Of a DNA stretch of 64,000 nucleotides, positions 20,952 through 34,635 are shown in pieces. The stretch is from Enterobacter sichuanensis (lineage in GTDB: Bacteria > Pseudomonadota > Gammaproteobacteria > Enterobacterales > Enterobacteriaceae). The DNA is taken from positions 124,001 to 188,000 of the forward strand of contig NZ_POVL01000001.1 in assembly GCF_002939185.1 (NCBI RefSeq), in the 5' to 3' direction. Position numbers and translations under genes: made by a program. How positions within the stretch are numbered: position 1 is the first letter of the stretch; each line of letters starts with the position of its first letter. The notes below the pieces were generated by a model, which worked only from the letters and a program-made list of their open reading frames with translations, was not told the DNA's origin and made no database searches.

Positions 20952-21429
20952 AGAAAAATGCGAAAGGTTATTTCCCGTTGTAATCACTAAGCGAAATTAT
21001 AACGGTGAAATAGCCAGCAACCGCTAAAAAAATATTTGTTGTTTTGTGCGGGATAGGATTTGGAAATTATTGGCTCCGGTTCCAAAAGACTATTTTTCAT
21101 TAAACGATTCAGCATTGGGAAGTTTGATTTTTCGTTTTTTAGATGTCTTTTTATTGATAATTAATTGTTAATTTTTTGTTTATTTTTAACAATGGTTATA
21201 CCAATTGCCCCTTTTAGGGTATGCTTGGGGGTCCTTTCGTTATAAAGCCCATGCCATGCGGCTTCGGTCATAAAAACCGACATAATTTGCAACACTTGTG
21301 ACACGTGCGGCAGAACCCGGTAACACCTTCCTGACACAGGCCTAATGATGTTTACAGTAATGTAACCTTCCCGTAAAATGCCCGCACACTTTAAACGCCA
21401 CCAGACTCCCGTGGAATTGAGGTCGTTAA
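20952..21429 (+). promoter_or_regulatory. cyo operon control region (478 bases) with ArcA-like box
   Basis: A non-coding, AT-rich stretch between ampG and cyoA. GTTAATTTTTTGTTTA at 21167-21182 has the two half-sites of an ArcA box in direct repeat, and TTTTTAAC follows. E. coli cyo is repressed by ArcA and Fnr at low oxygen. A TATAAA at 21240-21245 could be a -10, but I could not fix the promoter. No open frame with homology and no clear ampG terminator is visible. Confidence 0.5.
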
Positions 21430-24988
<3,559 letters not shown>

Positions 24989-24989
<1 letters not shown>

Positions 24990-25315
24990 TGAGTCATTCA
25001 AACGATCATGGCGCTTCCCACGGTAGCGTAAAAACCTACATGACAGGTTTTATCCTGTCGATCATCCTGACGGTGATCCCGTTCTGGATGGTGATGAGCG
25101 GTTCTGCCTCCAAGCCGGTTATTCTGGGTGCAATCCTGGTGACCGCGGTGGTTCAGATTCTGGTGCATCTGGTTTGCTTCCTGCACATGAACACCAAGTC
25201 CGATGAAGGCTGGAACATGACGGCCTTCATCTTTACCGTGATTATCATCGCTATCCTGGTAGTCGGTTCCATCTGGATTATGTGGAACCTCAACTACAAC
25301 ATGATGGTTCACTAA
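24989..25315 (+). CDS. cyoD: CyoD, cytochrome bo3 oxidase subunit IV
   Basis: 108-residue subunit with three membrane helices after a short His-containing N-terminus ([12 protein letters not shown]). I chose the ATG overlapping the cyoC stop, which matches E. coli; the open frame extends upstream inside cyoC without homology. It assists assembly of the CuB site. Confidence 0.96.
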
Positions 25316-25326
25316 GAGCGGCGAGT

Positions 25327-26214
25327 ATGTTTAAGCAATACCTGCAAGTAACGAAACCAGGCATCATCTTTGGCAACCTGATCTCCGTGATCGGAGGGTT
25401 CCTGCTGGCCTCTAAAGGCAGCATTGATTACACCCTCTTTATTTACACGCTGGTCGGTGTGTCACTGGTTGTTGCGTCCGGTTGTGTATTTAACAACTAC
25501 ATCGACATGGATATCGACAAGAAGATGGAAAGGACCAAAAATCGGGTGCTGGTGAAAGGCCTGATCGCCCCTTCCGTCTCGCTGGTGTACGCCACCTTGC
25601 TGGGTATTGCTGGCTTTATGCTGCTGTGGTTTGGTGCTAACCCGCTGGCCTGCTGGCTGGGGGTGATGGGGTTCGTGGTGTATGTAGGCATTTACAGCCT
25701 GTATATGAAACGTCACTCCGTGTACGGCACGCTGATTGGTTCTCTCTCCGGCGCTGCGCCGCCGGTGATTGGCTACTGCGCGGTCACGAACGAGTTCGAC
25801 AGCGGTGCGGCTATCCTGCTGGCTATCTTTAGCCTGTGGCAGATGCCGCACTCCTATGCCATCGCGATTTTCCGCTTTAAGGATTATCAGGCAGCGAACA
25901 TCCCGGTTCTGCCGGTCGTGAAAGGCATCTCTGTTGCCAAGAACCACATTACGCTCTACATCATCGCCTTTGCTGTCGCAACGCTGATGCTCTCTCTGGG
26001 TGGCTACGCTGGATACAAATATCTGGCGGTAGCGGCTGCAGTGAGCGTCTGGTGGCTCGGTATGGCGCTGCGCGGTTACAAAGTGGAAGATGACAAAGTC
26101 TGGGCGCGCAAACTGTTTGTGTTCTCGATTGTCGCCATCACCTCGCTTTCCGTGATGATGTCCGTAGATTTTATGGTGCCAGATTCACACAACCTGCTGA
26201 CTTACGTCTGGTAA
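25327..26214 (+). CDS. cyoE: CyoE, protoheme IX farnesyltransferase (heme O synthase)
   Basis: 295-residue UbiA-family membrane prenyltransferase that attaches a farnesyl group to heme B to make heme O for CyoB. The prenyl diphosphate motif NNYIDMDID (about 57-65) and a second Asp-rich region are present, among about nine helices. Start ATG 25327 ([12 protein letters not shown]) follows a GAGCGGCGAG ribosome site, 11 bases after cyoD. Last gene of the operon; a terminator follows. Confidence 0.97.
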   Translation: MFKQYLQVTKPGIIFGNLISVIGGFLLASKGSIDYTLFIYTLVGVSLVVASGCVFNNYIDMDIDKKMERTKNRVLVKGLIAPSVSLVYATLLGIAGFMLLWFGANPLACWLGVMGFVVYVGIYSLYMKRHSVYGTLIGSLSGAAPPVIGYCAVTNEFDSGAAILLAIFSLWQMPHSYAIAIFRFKDYQAANIPVLPVVKGISVAKNHITLYIIAFAVATLMLSLGGYAGYKYLAVAAAVSVWWLGMALRGYKVEDDKVWARKLFVFSIVAITSLSVMMSVDFMVPDSHNLLTYVW

Positions 26215-26230
26215 GCCTCAACAGATGAAT

Positions 26231-26258
26231 AAAGGGGTGCTTCGGCACCCTTTTTTTA
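26231..26258 (+). terminator. Intrinsic terminator of the cyo operon
   Basis: Stem GGGGTGC / GCACCC with a short TTCG-type loop, followed by a run of seven T residues, 17 bases after cyoE. Confidence 0.92.
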
Positions 26259-26364
26259 TTCACCAAATCTATTAATAACGCATGTAATATTTGTTAAATA
26301 ACCCTTTATTTACCCCGCCCCTTCCCCGCACTACACTATGGCCTGCTTTTGAACTGAGGTGGTA

Positions 26365-27726
26365 ATGAACGATTATAAAATGACGCCAGGCGAGCTTCGC
26401 GCGACCTGGGGCTTAGGGACTGTCTTCTCGCTACGGATGCTTGGCATGTTTATGGTCCTGCCTGTTCTGACCACATACGGTATGGCCCTGCAGGGCGCCA
26501 GCGAGGCGCTGATTGGCCTGGCGATTGGCATTTACGGCCTGGCACAGGCGGTGTTCCAGATCCCGTTTGGCCTGCTCTCTGACCGGGTGGGCCGCAAGCC
26601 GCTGATCGTCGGCGGACTGCTGGTCTTTGTTCTCGGCAGCATCATTGCCGCCCTCTCCCACTCCATCTGGGGAATTATTCTTGGCCGCGCCCTGCAGGGT
26701 TCCGGCGCAATTGCCGCCGCGGTGATGGCGCTGCTGTCAGACTTAACCCGCGAGCAGAACCGTACCAAAGCGATGGCGTTTATCGGCGTGAGCTTTGGCG
26801 TCACCTTTGCAATTGCGATGGTGCTGGGCCCCATTATTACCCATGCACTTGGTCTGCACGCCCTGTTCTGGATGATTGCCGTGCTGGCGACGGTCGGGAT
26901 TGCCTTAACCTTGTGGGTGGTGCCGGACAGCAAAAACCACGTCCTGAACCGTGAATCAGGGATGGTAAAAGGCTGCTTCAGCAAGGTGATTGTTGAACCC
27001 CGCCTGCTCAAGCTCAATTTTGGCATTATGTGTTTGCACATCCTGCTGATGTCGACCTTTGTCGCCCTGCCCGGCCAGCTTGCCGCTGCAGGTTTCCCGG
27101 CGGCTGAGCACTGGAAAATTTATCTGGTCACGATGCTGATTTCGTTTGTCTCCGTCGTGCCGTTTATCATCTACGCCGAAGTGAAGCGCAAAATGAAGCG
27201 CGTCTTCGTGGGCTGCGTGGCGCTCCTGCTGATTGCCGAGATCGTGCTCTGGGGCGCCGGCCCGCACTTCTGGGAGCTGATCGCCGGCGTGCAACTCTTC
27301 TTCCTCGCCTTTAACCTGATGGAAGCGTTGCTCCCGTCGCTGATCAGCAAAGAGTCTCCCGCCGGCTACAAAGGTACGGCAATGGGCATTTACTCCACCA
27401 GCCAGTTTCTCGGCGTGGCGATCGGCGGCTCGCTTGGTGGCTGGGTTGACGGGCTGTTTGATTCACAAACCGTATTTCTCGCCGGTGCGCTACTGGCGAC
27501 GGTCTGGCTGCTGGTCGCCAGCACCATGAAAGAGCCGCGCTACGTGAGCAGCCTGCGGGTAGAAATTCCGGATAACGTGGAGATTAGCGATGCGCTGAAA
27601 CAGCGTCTCGAAGCCAAAGAGGGGGTGACAGAGGTGCTTATTGTCGCGGAAGAACGCAGCGCTTACGTCAAAATAGACAGTAAAGTGACCAACCGCTTTG
27701 AGGTCGAGCAGGCGCTCAGCGCCTGA
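26365..27726 (+). CDS. yajR: YajR, major facilitator transporter with C-terminal YAM domain
   Basis: 453-residue inner-membrane transporter with 12 predicted helices and motif A (GLLSDRVGRKPL, about 72-83). A soluble C-terminal domain of about 65 residues (about 389-453) matches the ferredoxin-like YAM domain of E. coli YajR. Substrate is unknown; a proton-driven drug or solute efflux role is inferred. I prefer the ATG at 26365, placed after GAGGTGG, over the GTG six bases earlier. Confidence 0.94.
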   Translation: MNDYKMTPGELRATWGLGTVFSLRMLGMFMVLPVLTTYGMALQGASEALIGLAIGIYGLAQAVFQIPFGLLSDRVGRKPLIVGGLLVFVLGSIIAALSHSIWGIILGRALQGSGAIAAAVMALLSDLTREQNRTKAMAFIGVSFGVTFAIAMVLGPIITHALGLHALFWMIAVLATVGIALTLWVVPDSKNHVLNRESGMVKGCFSKVIVEPRLLKLNFGIMCLHILLMSTFVALPGQLAAAGFPAAEHWKIYLVTMLISFVSVVPFIIYAEVKRKMKRVFVGCVALLLIAEIVLWGAGPHFWELIAGVQLFFLAFNLMEALLPSLISKESPAGYKGTAMGIYSTSQFLGVAIGGSLGGWVDGLFDSQTVFLAGALLATVWLLVASTMKEPRYVSSLRVEIPDNVEISDALKQRLEAKEGVTEVLIVAEERSAYVKIDSKVTNRFEVEQALSA

Positions 27727-27752
27727 AAAAATGCCCGGTCAAACCGGGCATT
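27727..27752 (-). terminator. Terminator between convergent yajR and yajQ
   Basis: Stem AATGCCCGGT / ACCGGGCATT with a CAA loop and six T residues on the minus strand, facing yajQ transcription. The plus-strand side has only ATTGTC, so it may also stop yajR weakly. Confidence 0.85.
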
Positions 27753-27758
27753 ATTGTC

Positions 27759-28250
27759 TTAATCGCGGAAGTTTTTAAACTGGAACGGTTGTCCCAGATC
27801 GCCGCCGCGCACCAGCGCCATCACGGACTGCAGGTCATCGCGTGACTTTCCGGTAACACGGATTTCTTCGCCCTGGATCTGCGCCTGTACCTTCAGCTTG
27901 CTGTCTTTGATGAGCTTAACGATCTTCTTCTGCACCGCGCTCTCAATGCCCTGCTTCAGTTTGGCTTCCACAAACCAGGTTTTACCGCTGTGGACAAAGT
28001 CTTCCGGCACATCCAGAGACGTCCCTTCAATGCCGCGTTTTAACAGCTTAGCGCGCAGAATGTCGAGCAGCTGGTTCACCTGGAAATCAGACTCGCTCAG
28101 CACCTTAATGGTCTTATTTGCATCGTTGAGCTCAAACGACGCCTCTACGCCACGAAAATCGAAACGTGACTCAACTTCGCGGGTTGCGTTCTCAACGCCG
28201 TTGCGAACTTCCTGGATATCAACTTCGGAAACAATATCGAAAGATGGCAT
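27759..28250 (-). CDS. yajQ: YajQ, nucleotide-binding protein
   Basis: 163-residue UPF0234 protein with two ferredoxin-like domains. Relatives bind nucleotides, and in Xanthomonas a homologue binds cyclic di-GMP. Start ATG at 28248-28250 ([11 protein letters not shown]) agrees with E. coli; six further in-frame codons upstream overlap the ribosome site. Cellular role in enterobacteria is not settled. Divergent from panE. Confidence 0.95.
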   Translation of the reverse strand: MPSFDIVSEVDIQEVRNGVENATREVESRFDFRGVEASFELNDANKTIKVLSESDFQVNQLLDILRAKLLKRGIEGTSLDVPEDFVHSGKTWFVEAKLKQGIESAVQKKIVKLIKDSKLKVQAQIQGEEIRVTGKSRDDLQSVMALVRGGDLGQPFQFKNFRD

Positions 28251-28371
28251 CTTTTCTTCTCCCTTCACTTTTGTTGCGTTGCATAATACCCGCTACGAGA
28301 CATAACTCAACAGAAGCTTAGCTGTATAATTAAGCTGTAACACCTGGCGCAGTTGCAGGTGAGGAGGAACA

Positions 28372-29283
28372 ATGAAAATTACAGTGCTCGGATGCGGAGC
28401 CCTTGGTCAGCTATGGCTGACTGCGTTGTGCAAGCATGGACATGAGGTTCAGGGCTGGCTGCGCGTGCCCCAGCCCTATTGCAGTGTAAACCTGATTGGT
28501 GAAGACGGAAGCATCTTTAACGAATCCCTCACTGCGAACGATCCGGATTTCCTGGCGCAAAGCGACCTTTTACTGGTGACGCTCAAAGCGTGGCAGGTCT
28601 CGGACGCGGTCAAAACCCTGGCCGTGCAGCTCCCCCCCACGTCCCCCATCCTGCTGCTGCATAACGGCATGGGGACCCTGGATGAACTGAAAAGCGTCCC
28701 GCAGCCCCTGCTGATGGCGACAACCACTCACGCTGCACGCCGCGACGGTAACATTATTGTCCATGTCGCCAGCGGCGTGACGCACATCGGGCCTGCCAGA
28801 CCGCAGGATGGGGACTACAGTTATCTGGCTGATGTCCTGCAGAAGGTATTACCTGACGTGGCCTGGCATAACCACATTCGTCCTCAACTCTGGCGCAAGC
28901 TGGCCGTCAACTGCGTGATTAACCCACTGACGGCGCTGTGGAACTGCCCAAACGGGGAGCTGAAAAATCATCCTGACGAGGTTGCGCTGCTGTGTGCGGA
29001 AGTCGCGGCGGTCGTTGAGCGGGAAGGCTTGCATACCTCGGCAGACGATTTACGCTGTTATGTCGAGCAGGTCATTGAGAGTACCGCAGAAAACATCTCC
29101 TCGATGTTGCAGGATGTTCGGGCATTACGCCACACAGAGATCGACTACATCACGGGATATCTGCTAAAACGCGCCCGCGCGCACGGCATCGCGGTGCCGG
29201 AAAACGCCCGTCTGTATGACCTGGTTAAACGTAAGGAGAGTGAATATGAGCGCGTCAGCACTGATCTGTCTCGCCCCTGGTAG
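28372..29283 (+). CDS. panE: PanE, 2-dehydropantoate 2-reductase
   Basis: 303-residue NADPH-dependent ketopantoate reductase of pantothenate/CoA synthesis. The N-terminal dinucleotide-binding motif GCGALGQLW starts at residue 7. The catalytic Lys is in [18 protein letters not shown] (about 174-191), and the catalytic Glu lies near 256. It ends LSRPW as in E. coli. The yajL start lies inside its last 38 bases. Confidence 0.97.
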   Translation: MKITVLGCGALGQLWLTALCKHGHEVQGWLRVPQPYCSVNLIGEDGSIFNESLTANDPDFLAQSDLLLVTLKAWQVSDAVKTLAVQLPPTSPILLLHNGMGTLDELKSVPQPLLMATTTHAARRDGNIIVHVASGVTHIGPARPQDGDYSYLADVLQKVLPDVAWHNHIRPQLWRKLAVNCVINPLTALWNCPNGELKNHPDEVALLCAEVAAVVEREGLHTSADDLRCYVEQVIESTAENISSMLQDVRALRHTEIDYITGYLLKRARAHGIAVPENARLYDLVKRKESEYERVSTDLSRPW

Positions 29284-29836
29284 CGAAGAGATGGAAGCGG
29301 TCACTACCATTGATTTGATGGTGCGCGGCGGCATTAAGGTCACCACCGCCAGCGTCGCCAGCGATGGTAATCTGGCTATCACCTGCTCGCGCGGGGTGAA
29401 GATCCTCGCGGATGCCCCGCTTGTGCAGGTGGCTGACGGGGATTATGACATTATCGTGCTGCCTGGTGGCCTGAAGGGTGCGGAGTGTTTTCGTGACAGC
29501 CCGTTGCTGGTCGAGACCGTGCGTCAGTTCCATCTTTCGGGCCGCATCGTTGCCGCCATTTGTGCTGCGGCCGGCACGGTGCTGGTACCCCATGACATCT
29601 TCCCCATCGGTAACATGACCGGCTTCCCGGGGCTTAAGGATACGATCCCGGAAGAGCAGTGGGTGGATAAACGCGTGGTCTGGGATCCGCGCGTCAACCT
29701 GCTGACCAGCCAGGGGCCAGGCACCGCGATTGATTTTGGCTTAAAGATTATCGACCTGCTGGTCGGGCGCGAAAAAGCGTACGAAGTGGCGTCATCGCTG
29801 GTGATGCCGGCGGGGATTTATAATTACTACGAATAG
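29246..29836 (+). CDS. yajL: YajL, DJ-1/PfpI-family chaperone/deglycase
   Basis: 196-residue homologue of human DJ-1. The reactive Cys106 sits in AAICAAAG at the nucleophile elbow, with Glu15 in PGSEEMEAV as its partner. In E. coli it protects against oxidative and glyoxal damage to proteins. Start ATG 29246 follows AAGGAGAG and lies inside the panE coding end in another frame, so panE-yajL form an overlapping pair. It converges on thiI across a repeat. Confidence 0.95.
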   Translation: MSASALICLAPGSEEMEAVTTIDLMVRGGIKVTTASVASDGNLAITCSRGVKILADAPLVQVADGDYDIIVLPGGLKGAECFRDSPLLVETVRQFHLSGRIVAAICAAAGTVLVPHDIFPIGNMTGFPGLKDTIPEEQWVDKRVVWDPRVNLLTSQGPGTAIDFGLKIIDLLVGREKAYEVASSLVMPAGIYNYYE

Positions 29837-29841
29837 GTGTT

Positions 29842-29878
29842 CTCCCTCTCCCCGTGGGAGAGGGCCGGGGTGAGGGCA
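29842..29878. repeat. GC-rich intergenic repeat between yajL and thiI
   Basis: CCTCTCCC-CGT-GGGAGAGG forms a hairpin and is followed by GCCGGGGTGAGGGC. This text resembles an intergenic palindromic repeat I know from several gamma-proteobacterial genomes. Only one copy lies in this window, so repeat status rests on memory. It may act as the transcript end for the convergent genes. Confidence 0.55.
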
Positions 29879-29903
29879 TCAGGCCGCACTCCCCGGCGAG
29901 AAA

Positions 29904-31352
29904 CTACGGACGATACACCTTCACATTGGCAAAGCCCTGCTCGCGCAGATACAGCGCCTGCAGACGGCTCATCACCCCGCGCTCACACCACAGAAGGTAC
30001 GTTTTGCTCTGGTCGAGGTCGCCAAACTTCGTGCTCAGCTTGTAGAACGGCAGCGAAACCACTTCCACACCGTCTACCTGCAGCGGCTTGTCATCCTGCT
30101 CATCAATAGAGCGGATATCCAGAATCGCATCGTTCGCACCGAAACCGCTCACGGTTTCCACTTCAACCACGTCCTGTTCGGTCTGCTGGGCAATTTCGCG
30201 GATATCAATGTTGGACGCTTCCGCCACCACTTTATCCAGAATGCTGAAATCGAAGTTCTCTTCTTCCGCTTCGATCTTCGCCTTCACCGCTTTAACGGTC
30301 GGGCTTTTTGAGATCACACCGCAGTATTCCGGCATGGTGCGGGCAAAATCTTCGGTACCAATTTCGCGCGCCAGGTCGATGATGTGCTCTTTGTCGTGGG
30401 AAATCAGCGGGCGCAGGATCAGGGTATCAGACACATTGTCGATAAGGCGCAGGTTGGTCAGCGTCTGGCTGGAGACCTGGCCCAGCGCTTCCCCTGTGAC
30501 CAGCGCCTGCACGCCGTAGCGCTCCGCCACTTTGGATGCCGCACGCACCATCATACGCTTCAGGATGACGCCCATCTGGCCATCGTCCACTTTCTCAAGA
30601 ATTTCGCCGACCACAGGTTCGAAGTTGATCGCCACAAAACGCACGCGGTGGGAGCTGCCGAAGCGGTTCCACAGATAATGCGCAACCTGACGAACGCCGA
30701 TTTCGTGCGCCGCACCGCCCAGGTTGAAGAAGCAGTAGTGCACGCGGCAGCCGCGGCGCATCAGCATATAGCTGGAGACGCCGGAGTCGAAGCCGCCGGA
30801 GATCAGGGACAGGACATCTTCCTGAGTCCCGATCGGGAAACCGCCAATACCTTCATAGCGCCCTTTCACCAACAGCAGGCGATCGTTTTCGATCTCCAGA
30901 TTCACGGTCACGTCCGGGTTGGTCAGACGCACGCGCGCAGACTCAACGTGCTGGTTCAGACCGCCGCCGACGTAACGTTCCACTTCAATGGAGCTGAATT
31001 CGTGTTTACCGCGACGCTTCACGCGCACGCAGAAGGTTTTGCCTTCAATCTGGTCGCGATACTGAACCAGCGCTTTCTCGAAGATATCGTGTATGTCGCT
31101 GAACGGGACATCTTCCACTTCCAGAATATGGTGGATCCCCGGGATACGGGTCAGGGCGTCACGAATGTCCTGACGTTTGTTTTCGTCTTTCGCACGGACT
31201 TCAACGTGGTCCCAGTGGCGCACCACGGCGAGGGTTTCGTCGTAGTGCTTTAATACGTTACGAATGTTCCCGGTGAGAATTTTAATAAAGCGCAAACGCA
31301 CAGATTGGCTTTTGATGGTGATTTCAGGGAACAATTTAATGATAAACTTCAT
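29904..31352 (-). CDS. thiI: ThiI, tRNA 4-thiouridine sulfurtransferase / thiamine sulfur carrier
   Basis: 482 residues: N-terminal ferredoxin-like and THUMP domains (to about 165), a PP-loop ATPase with SGGFDSG near 184-190, and a C-terminal rhodanese domain. The catalytic Cys456 lies in [10 protein letters not shown], and Cys344 ([10 protein letters not shown]) is its disulfide partner in E. coli. It makes s4U8 in tRNA and passes sulfur towards the thiazole of thiamine, linking it to dxs and thiL nearby. Divergent from xseB. Confidence 0.97.
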   Translation of the reverse strand: MKFIIKLFPEITIKSQSVRLRFIKILTGNIRNVLKHYDETLAVVRHWDHVEVRAKDENKRQDIRDALTRIPGIHHILEVEDVPFSDIHDIFEKALVQYRDQIEGKTFCVRVKRRGKHEFSSIEVERYVGGGLNQHVESARVRLTNPDVTVNLEIENDRLLLVKGRYEGIGGFPIGTQEDVLSLISGGFDSGVSSYMLMRRGCRVHYCFFNLGGAAHEIGVRQVAHYLWNRFGSSHRVRFVAINFEPVVGEILEKVDDGQMGVILKRMMVRAASKVAERYGVQALVTGEALGQVSSQTLTNLRLIDNVSDTLILRPLISHDKEHIIDLAREIGTEDFARTMPEYCGVISKSPTVKAVKAKIEAEEENFDFSILDKVVAEASNIDIREIAQQTEQDVVEVETVSGFGANDAILDIRSIDEQDDKPLQVDGVEVVSLPFYKLSTKFGDLDQSKTYLLWCERGVMSRLQALYLREQGFANVKVYRP

Positions 31353-31543
31353 GGCGGCAATGTTTCTTAGGCAAGCGTATTAAGGCTTGTAATGGAAAAG
31401 AGTACAGCAGCCCACACCCGTGGCTGCATCCAGGCGCGCAAGTATACCACCATCGCGCCGCTCCTGTGCACATTGCGCGTTATTTGATAATTGCCCTGAG
31501 TCCGTTACCATGTCGGGGCTGAGAATATAAGAGTCAATTCACT

Positions 31544-31786
31544 ATGCCGAAGAAGAACGACGCACCGGCCAGTTTCGAAACTGCGCTGAGTGAACTGGAG
31601 CAGATTGTCACCCGCCTTGAGAGCGGCGATCTCCCGCTGGAAGAGGCGCTCAACGAATTCGAGCGCGGCGTGCAGCTGGCACGCCAGGGGCAGGTCAAGC
31701 TGCAGCAGGCTGAACAGCGCGTACAGATCCTGCTGTCCGACAGCGAAGACGCGAAAACCACGCCTTTTACACCGGACGCCGAGTAA
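31544..31786 (+). CDS. xseB: XseB, exodeoxyribonuclease VII small subunit
   Basis: 80-residue helical protein that joins XseA to form exonuclease VII, which degrades single-stranded DNA from both ends. The conserved block [19 protein letters not shown] is at about 10-28, and [14 protein letters not shown] follows. Its stop codon touches the ispA start with no gap. It heads the xseB-ispA-dxs operon. Confidence 0.97.
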   Translation: MPKKNDAPASFETALSELEQIVTRLESGDLPLEEALNEFERGVQLARQGQVKLQQAEQRVQILLSDSEDAKTTPFTPDAE

Positions 31787-32686
31787 ATGGATTTTGCCAA
31801 CGAGCTTCAGGCGCGTGTCGTGCGCGCCAACGACGCCCTGCGCCGTTTCATTGCGCCCCAGCCTTTTCAGAACACTCCACTGGTTGAAGCCATGCACTAT
31901 GGCGCACTCTTGGGGGGAAAGCGCCTGCGCCCGTTTCTGGTGTACGCCACAGGCAATATGTTTGGTATCAGCGATAACACGCTGGACGCCCCGGCAGCCG
32001 CCGTGGAGTGCATCCATGCCTACTCACTGATCCACGATGATTTACCGGCCATGGATGATGACGATCTGCGTCGGGGTCAACCTACCTGCCACATCAAATT
32101 TGGCGAGGCGAATGCCATTCTGGCGGGTGATGCCCTGCAAACGCTGGCATTCTCGATCCTGAGCGATGCACCTATGTCGGAAGTGGCTGACCGCGACCGC
32201 CTGGCGATGATCTCCGAACTGGCAATGGCCAGCGGCGTGGCCGGCATGTGCGGCGGACAGGCTCTCGATCTGGACGCGGAGGGACGTCAGGTTAATCTGG
32301 AACAGCTGGAGCGTATTCATCGCCATAAAACCGGGGCATTGATTCGTTCAGCCGTACGCCTGGGCGCGCTGAGCGCGGGTGAGCGAGGGCGCAAAGCCCT
32401 GCCGATTCTGGACAGATACGCCGAAAGTATCGGTCTGGCATTCCAGGTTCAGGATGACATTCTGGATGTGGTGGGCGATACTGCAACATTGGGAAAACGT
32501 CAGGGTGCGGACCAGCAGCTTGGCAAAAGTACCTACCCCGCCCTGCTGGGTCTTGAGCAAGCCCAGCGTAAAGCCCGGGATCTGATAGAGGATGCCCGCC
32601 AGTCGCTGAATCTGCTGGCCGCGCAATCACTGGATACTTCGGCACTGGAAGCGCTAGCGGACTATATAATCCAGCGTGATAAATAA
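31787..32686 (+). CDS. ispA: IspA, farnesyl diphosphate synthase
   Basis: 299-residue prenyltransferase that condenses IPP with DMAPP and then GPP to give FPP, the precursor of quinones, undecaprenyl phosphate and heme O. The first Asp-rich motif DDLPAMD is at 84-90 and the second, DDILD, near 223. It starts immediately after the xseB stop and lies 24 bases before dxs. Confidence 0.98.
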   Translation: MDFANELQARVVRANDALRRFIAPQPFQNTPLVEAMHYGALLGGKRLRPFLVYATGNMFGISDNTLDAPAAAVECIHAYSLIHDDLPAMDDDDLRRGQPTCHIKFGEANAILAGDALQTLAFSILSDAPMSEVADRDRLAMISELAMASGVAGMCGGQALDLDAEGRQVNLEQLERIHRHKTGALIRSAVRLGALSAGERGRKALPILDRYAESIGLAFQVQDDILDVVGDTATLGKRQGADQQLGKSTYPALLGLEQAQRKARDLIEDARQSLNLLAAQSLDTSALEALADYIIQRDK

Positions 32687-32710
32687 ACACACTATCTCGA
32701 TGAGCCTTTG

Positions 32711-34573
32711 ATGAGTTTTGATATTGCCAAATACCCGACACTGGCGTTAGTTGACTCCACCCAGGAGTTACGTCTGTTGCCGAAAGAGAGCCTGCCGAAG
32801 CTGTGCGACGAGCTGCGTCGTTACCTGCTCGACAGCGTAAGCCGCTCCAGCGGCCATTTCGCCTCCGGGCTTGGCACGGTTGAGCTGACCGTGGCGCTTC
32901 ACTATGTCTATAACACGCCGTTCGATCAGCTTATCTGGGACGTGGGTCACCAGGCCTATCCGCACAAAATTCTGACCGGACGTCGCGATAAGATTGGCAC
33001 CATTCGTCAGAAAGGGGGCCTGCATCCGTTCCCGTGGCGCGGTGAGAGCGAGTATGACGTACTGAGCGTCGGTCACTCCTCCACCTCCATTTCAGCGGGC
33101 ATCGGGATTGCCGTGGCCGCTGAAAAAGAGAACAAGCAGCGCCGCACCGTCTGCGTGATCGGCGACGGCGCCATCACCGCCGGGATGGCCTTTGAGGCCA
33201 TGAACCACGCGGGCGACATCAAGCCGGACATGCTGGTGATTCTGAACGACAACGAAATGTCGATTTCCGAAAACGTCGGCGCGCTGAACAACCATCTGGC
33301 ACAGCTGCTCTCCGGCAAGCTTTACTCAACGCTGCGTGAAGGCGGCAAGAAAGTCTTCTCCGGCGTACCGCCGATCAAAGAGCTGCTCAAACGTACCGAA
33401 GAGCACATCAAAGGCATGGTCGTGCCAGGCACGCTGTTTGAAGAGCTGGGCTTTAACTATATTGGTCCTGTTGATGGTCATGACGTGCTGGGGCTGGTGT
33501 CCACGCTCAAAAACATGCGCGACCTGAAAGGCCCGCAGTTCCTGCATATCATGACCAAGAAAGGGCGTGGTTACGAACCGGCGGAAAAAGATCCGATCAC
33601 CTTCCACGCGGTACCGAAATTTGACCCGTCCAGCGGCTGTCTGCCGAAAAGCAGCGGCGGTATGCCGAGCTATTCAAAAATCTTCGGCGACTGGCTGTGC
33701 GAAACCGCCGCGAAAGACAATAAGCTGATGGCGATCACCCCGGCCATGCGTGAAGGTTCCGGCATGGTGGAGTTCTCTAAAAAATACCCTGACCAGTACT
33801 TTGACGTGGCCATTGCCGAGCAGCATGCGGTCACCTTTGCGGCGGGTCTGGCGATTGGCGGCTACAAACCGGTTGTCGCGATCTACTCCACCTTCCTGCA
33901 GCGCGCTTACGATCAGGTTATTCATGACGTGGCGATTCAGAAACTGCCGGTACTGTTTGCAATCGATCGTGCCGGCATCGTCGGCGCTGATGGCCAGACG
34001 CACCAGGGCGCATTTGATCTCTCCTTCCTGCGCTGCATCCCGGAGATGGTGATCATGACGCCAAGCGACGAGAACGAATGTCGTCAGATGCTGTTTACCG
34101 GCTACCACTATCAGGACGGGCCGAGTGCGGTTCGCTACCCGCGCGGTAATGCGGTGGGCGTTGAGCTGCAGCCGCTGGAGAAACTGGCGATCGGTAAAGG
34201 ACTGGTAAAACGTCGTGGCGAGAAAGTGGCGATCCTGAACTTCGGCACGCTGATGCCAGAGGCCGCAAAGGTGGCGGAATCGCTGAATGCCACGCTGGTG
34301 GATATGCGTTTTGTGAAGCCGCTCGACGAATCCCTGATCCTCAGCATGGCTGAAACGCATGACGTGCTGGTCACCCTGGAAGAAAACGCCATCATGGGTG
34401 GCGCAGGCAGCGGCGTGAACGAGGTGCTGATGGCGAACCGTAAAGCCGTTCCGGTGCTCAACCTCGGTCTGCCGGACTACTTCATCCCACAAGGCACTCA
34501 GGACGAAGCCCGCGCGGCGATTGGCCTGGATGCTGCCGGTATCGAAGCCAAAATCCGCAGCTGGCTGGCCTGA
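32711..34573 (+). CDS. dxs: Dxs, 1-deoxy-D-xylulose-5-phosphate synthase
   Basis: 620-residue thiamine-diphosphate enzyme, the first and rate-setting step of the MEP isoprenoid pathway. It also supplies DXP for thiamine and pyridoxal. The ThDP motif starts [15 protein letters not shown] (about 152-166), and the catalytic Glu is in [11 protein letters not shown] near 370. I chose the ATG at 32711; a TTG one codon upstream is unlikely. It ends in IRSWLA. The product feeds ispA in the same operon. Confidence 0.98.
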   Translation: MSFDIAKYPTLALVDSTQELRLLPKESLPKLCDELRRYLLDSVSRSSGHFASGLGTVELTVALHYVYNTPFDQLIWDVGHQAYPHKILTGRRDKIGTIRQKGGLHPFPWRGESEYDVLSVGHSSTSISAGIGIAVAAEKENKQRRTVCVIGDGAITAGMAFEAMNHAGDIKPDMLVILNDNEMSISENVGALNNHLAQLLSGKLYSTLREGGKKVFSGVPPIKELLKRTEEHIKGMVVPGTLFEELGFNYIGPVDGHDVLGLVSTLKNMRDLKGPQFLHIMTKKGRGYEPAEKDPITFHAVPKFDPSSGCLPKSSGGMPSYSKIFGDWLCETAAKDNKLMAITPAMREGSGMVEFSKKYPDQYFDVAIAEQHAVTFAAGLAIGGYKPVVAIYSTFLQRAYDQVIHDVAIQKLPVLFAIDRAGIVGADGQTHQGAFDLSFLRCIPEMVIMTPSDENECRQMLFTGYHYQDGPSAVRYPRGNAVGVELQPLEKLAIGKGLVKRRGEKVAILNFGTLMPEAAKVAESLNATLVDMRFVKPLDESLILSMAETHDVLVTLEENAIMGGAGSGVNEVLMANRKAVPVLNLGLPDYFIPQGTQDEARAAIGLDAAGIEAKIRSWLA

Positions 34574-34584
34574 TCCCTCCTCTT

Positions 34585-34633
34585 TTCCGCTCCTGCTATG
34601 CTTAAACGTATTGTTTAAACAGCAGGAGCGGAA
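34585..34633 (+). promoter_or_regulatory. Long hairpin covering the yajO ribosome binding site
   Basis: Perfect 13-base arms at 34585-34597 (TTCCGCTCCTGCT) and 34621-34633 (AGCAGGAGCGGAA) enclose a second, nearly perfect stem, GCTTAAAC / GTTTAAAC (34600-34607, 34613-34620). The 3' arm contains the yajO ribosome site AGGAG (34624-34628), with ATG starting at 34636. No T-run follows, so it is not a simple dxs terminator. It could limit yajO translation from dxs read-through, or be a DNA operator. Confidence 0.6.
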
Positions 34634-34635
34634 CC

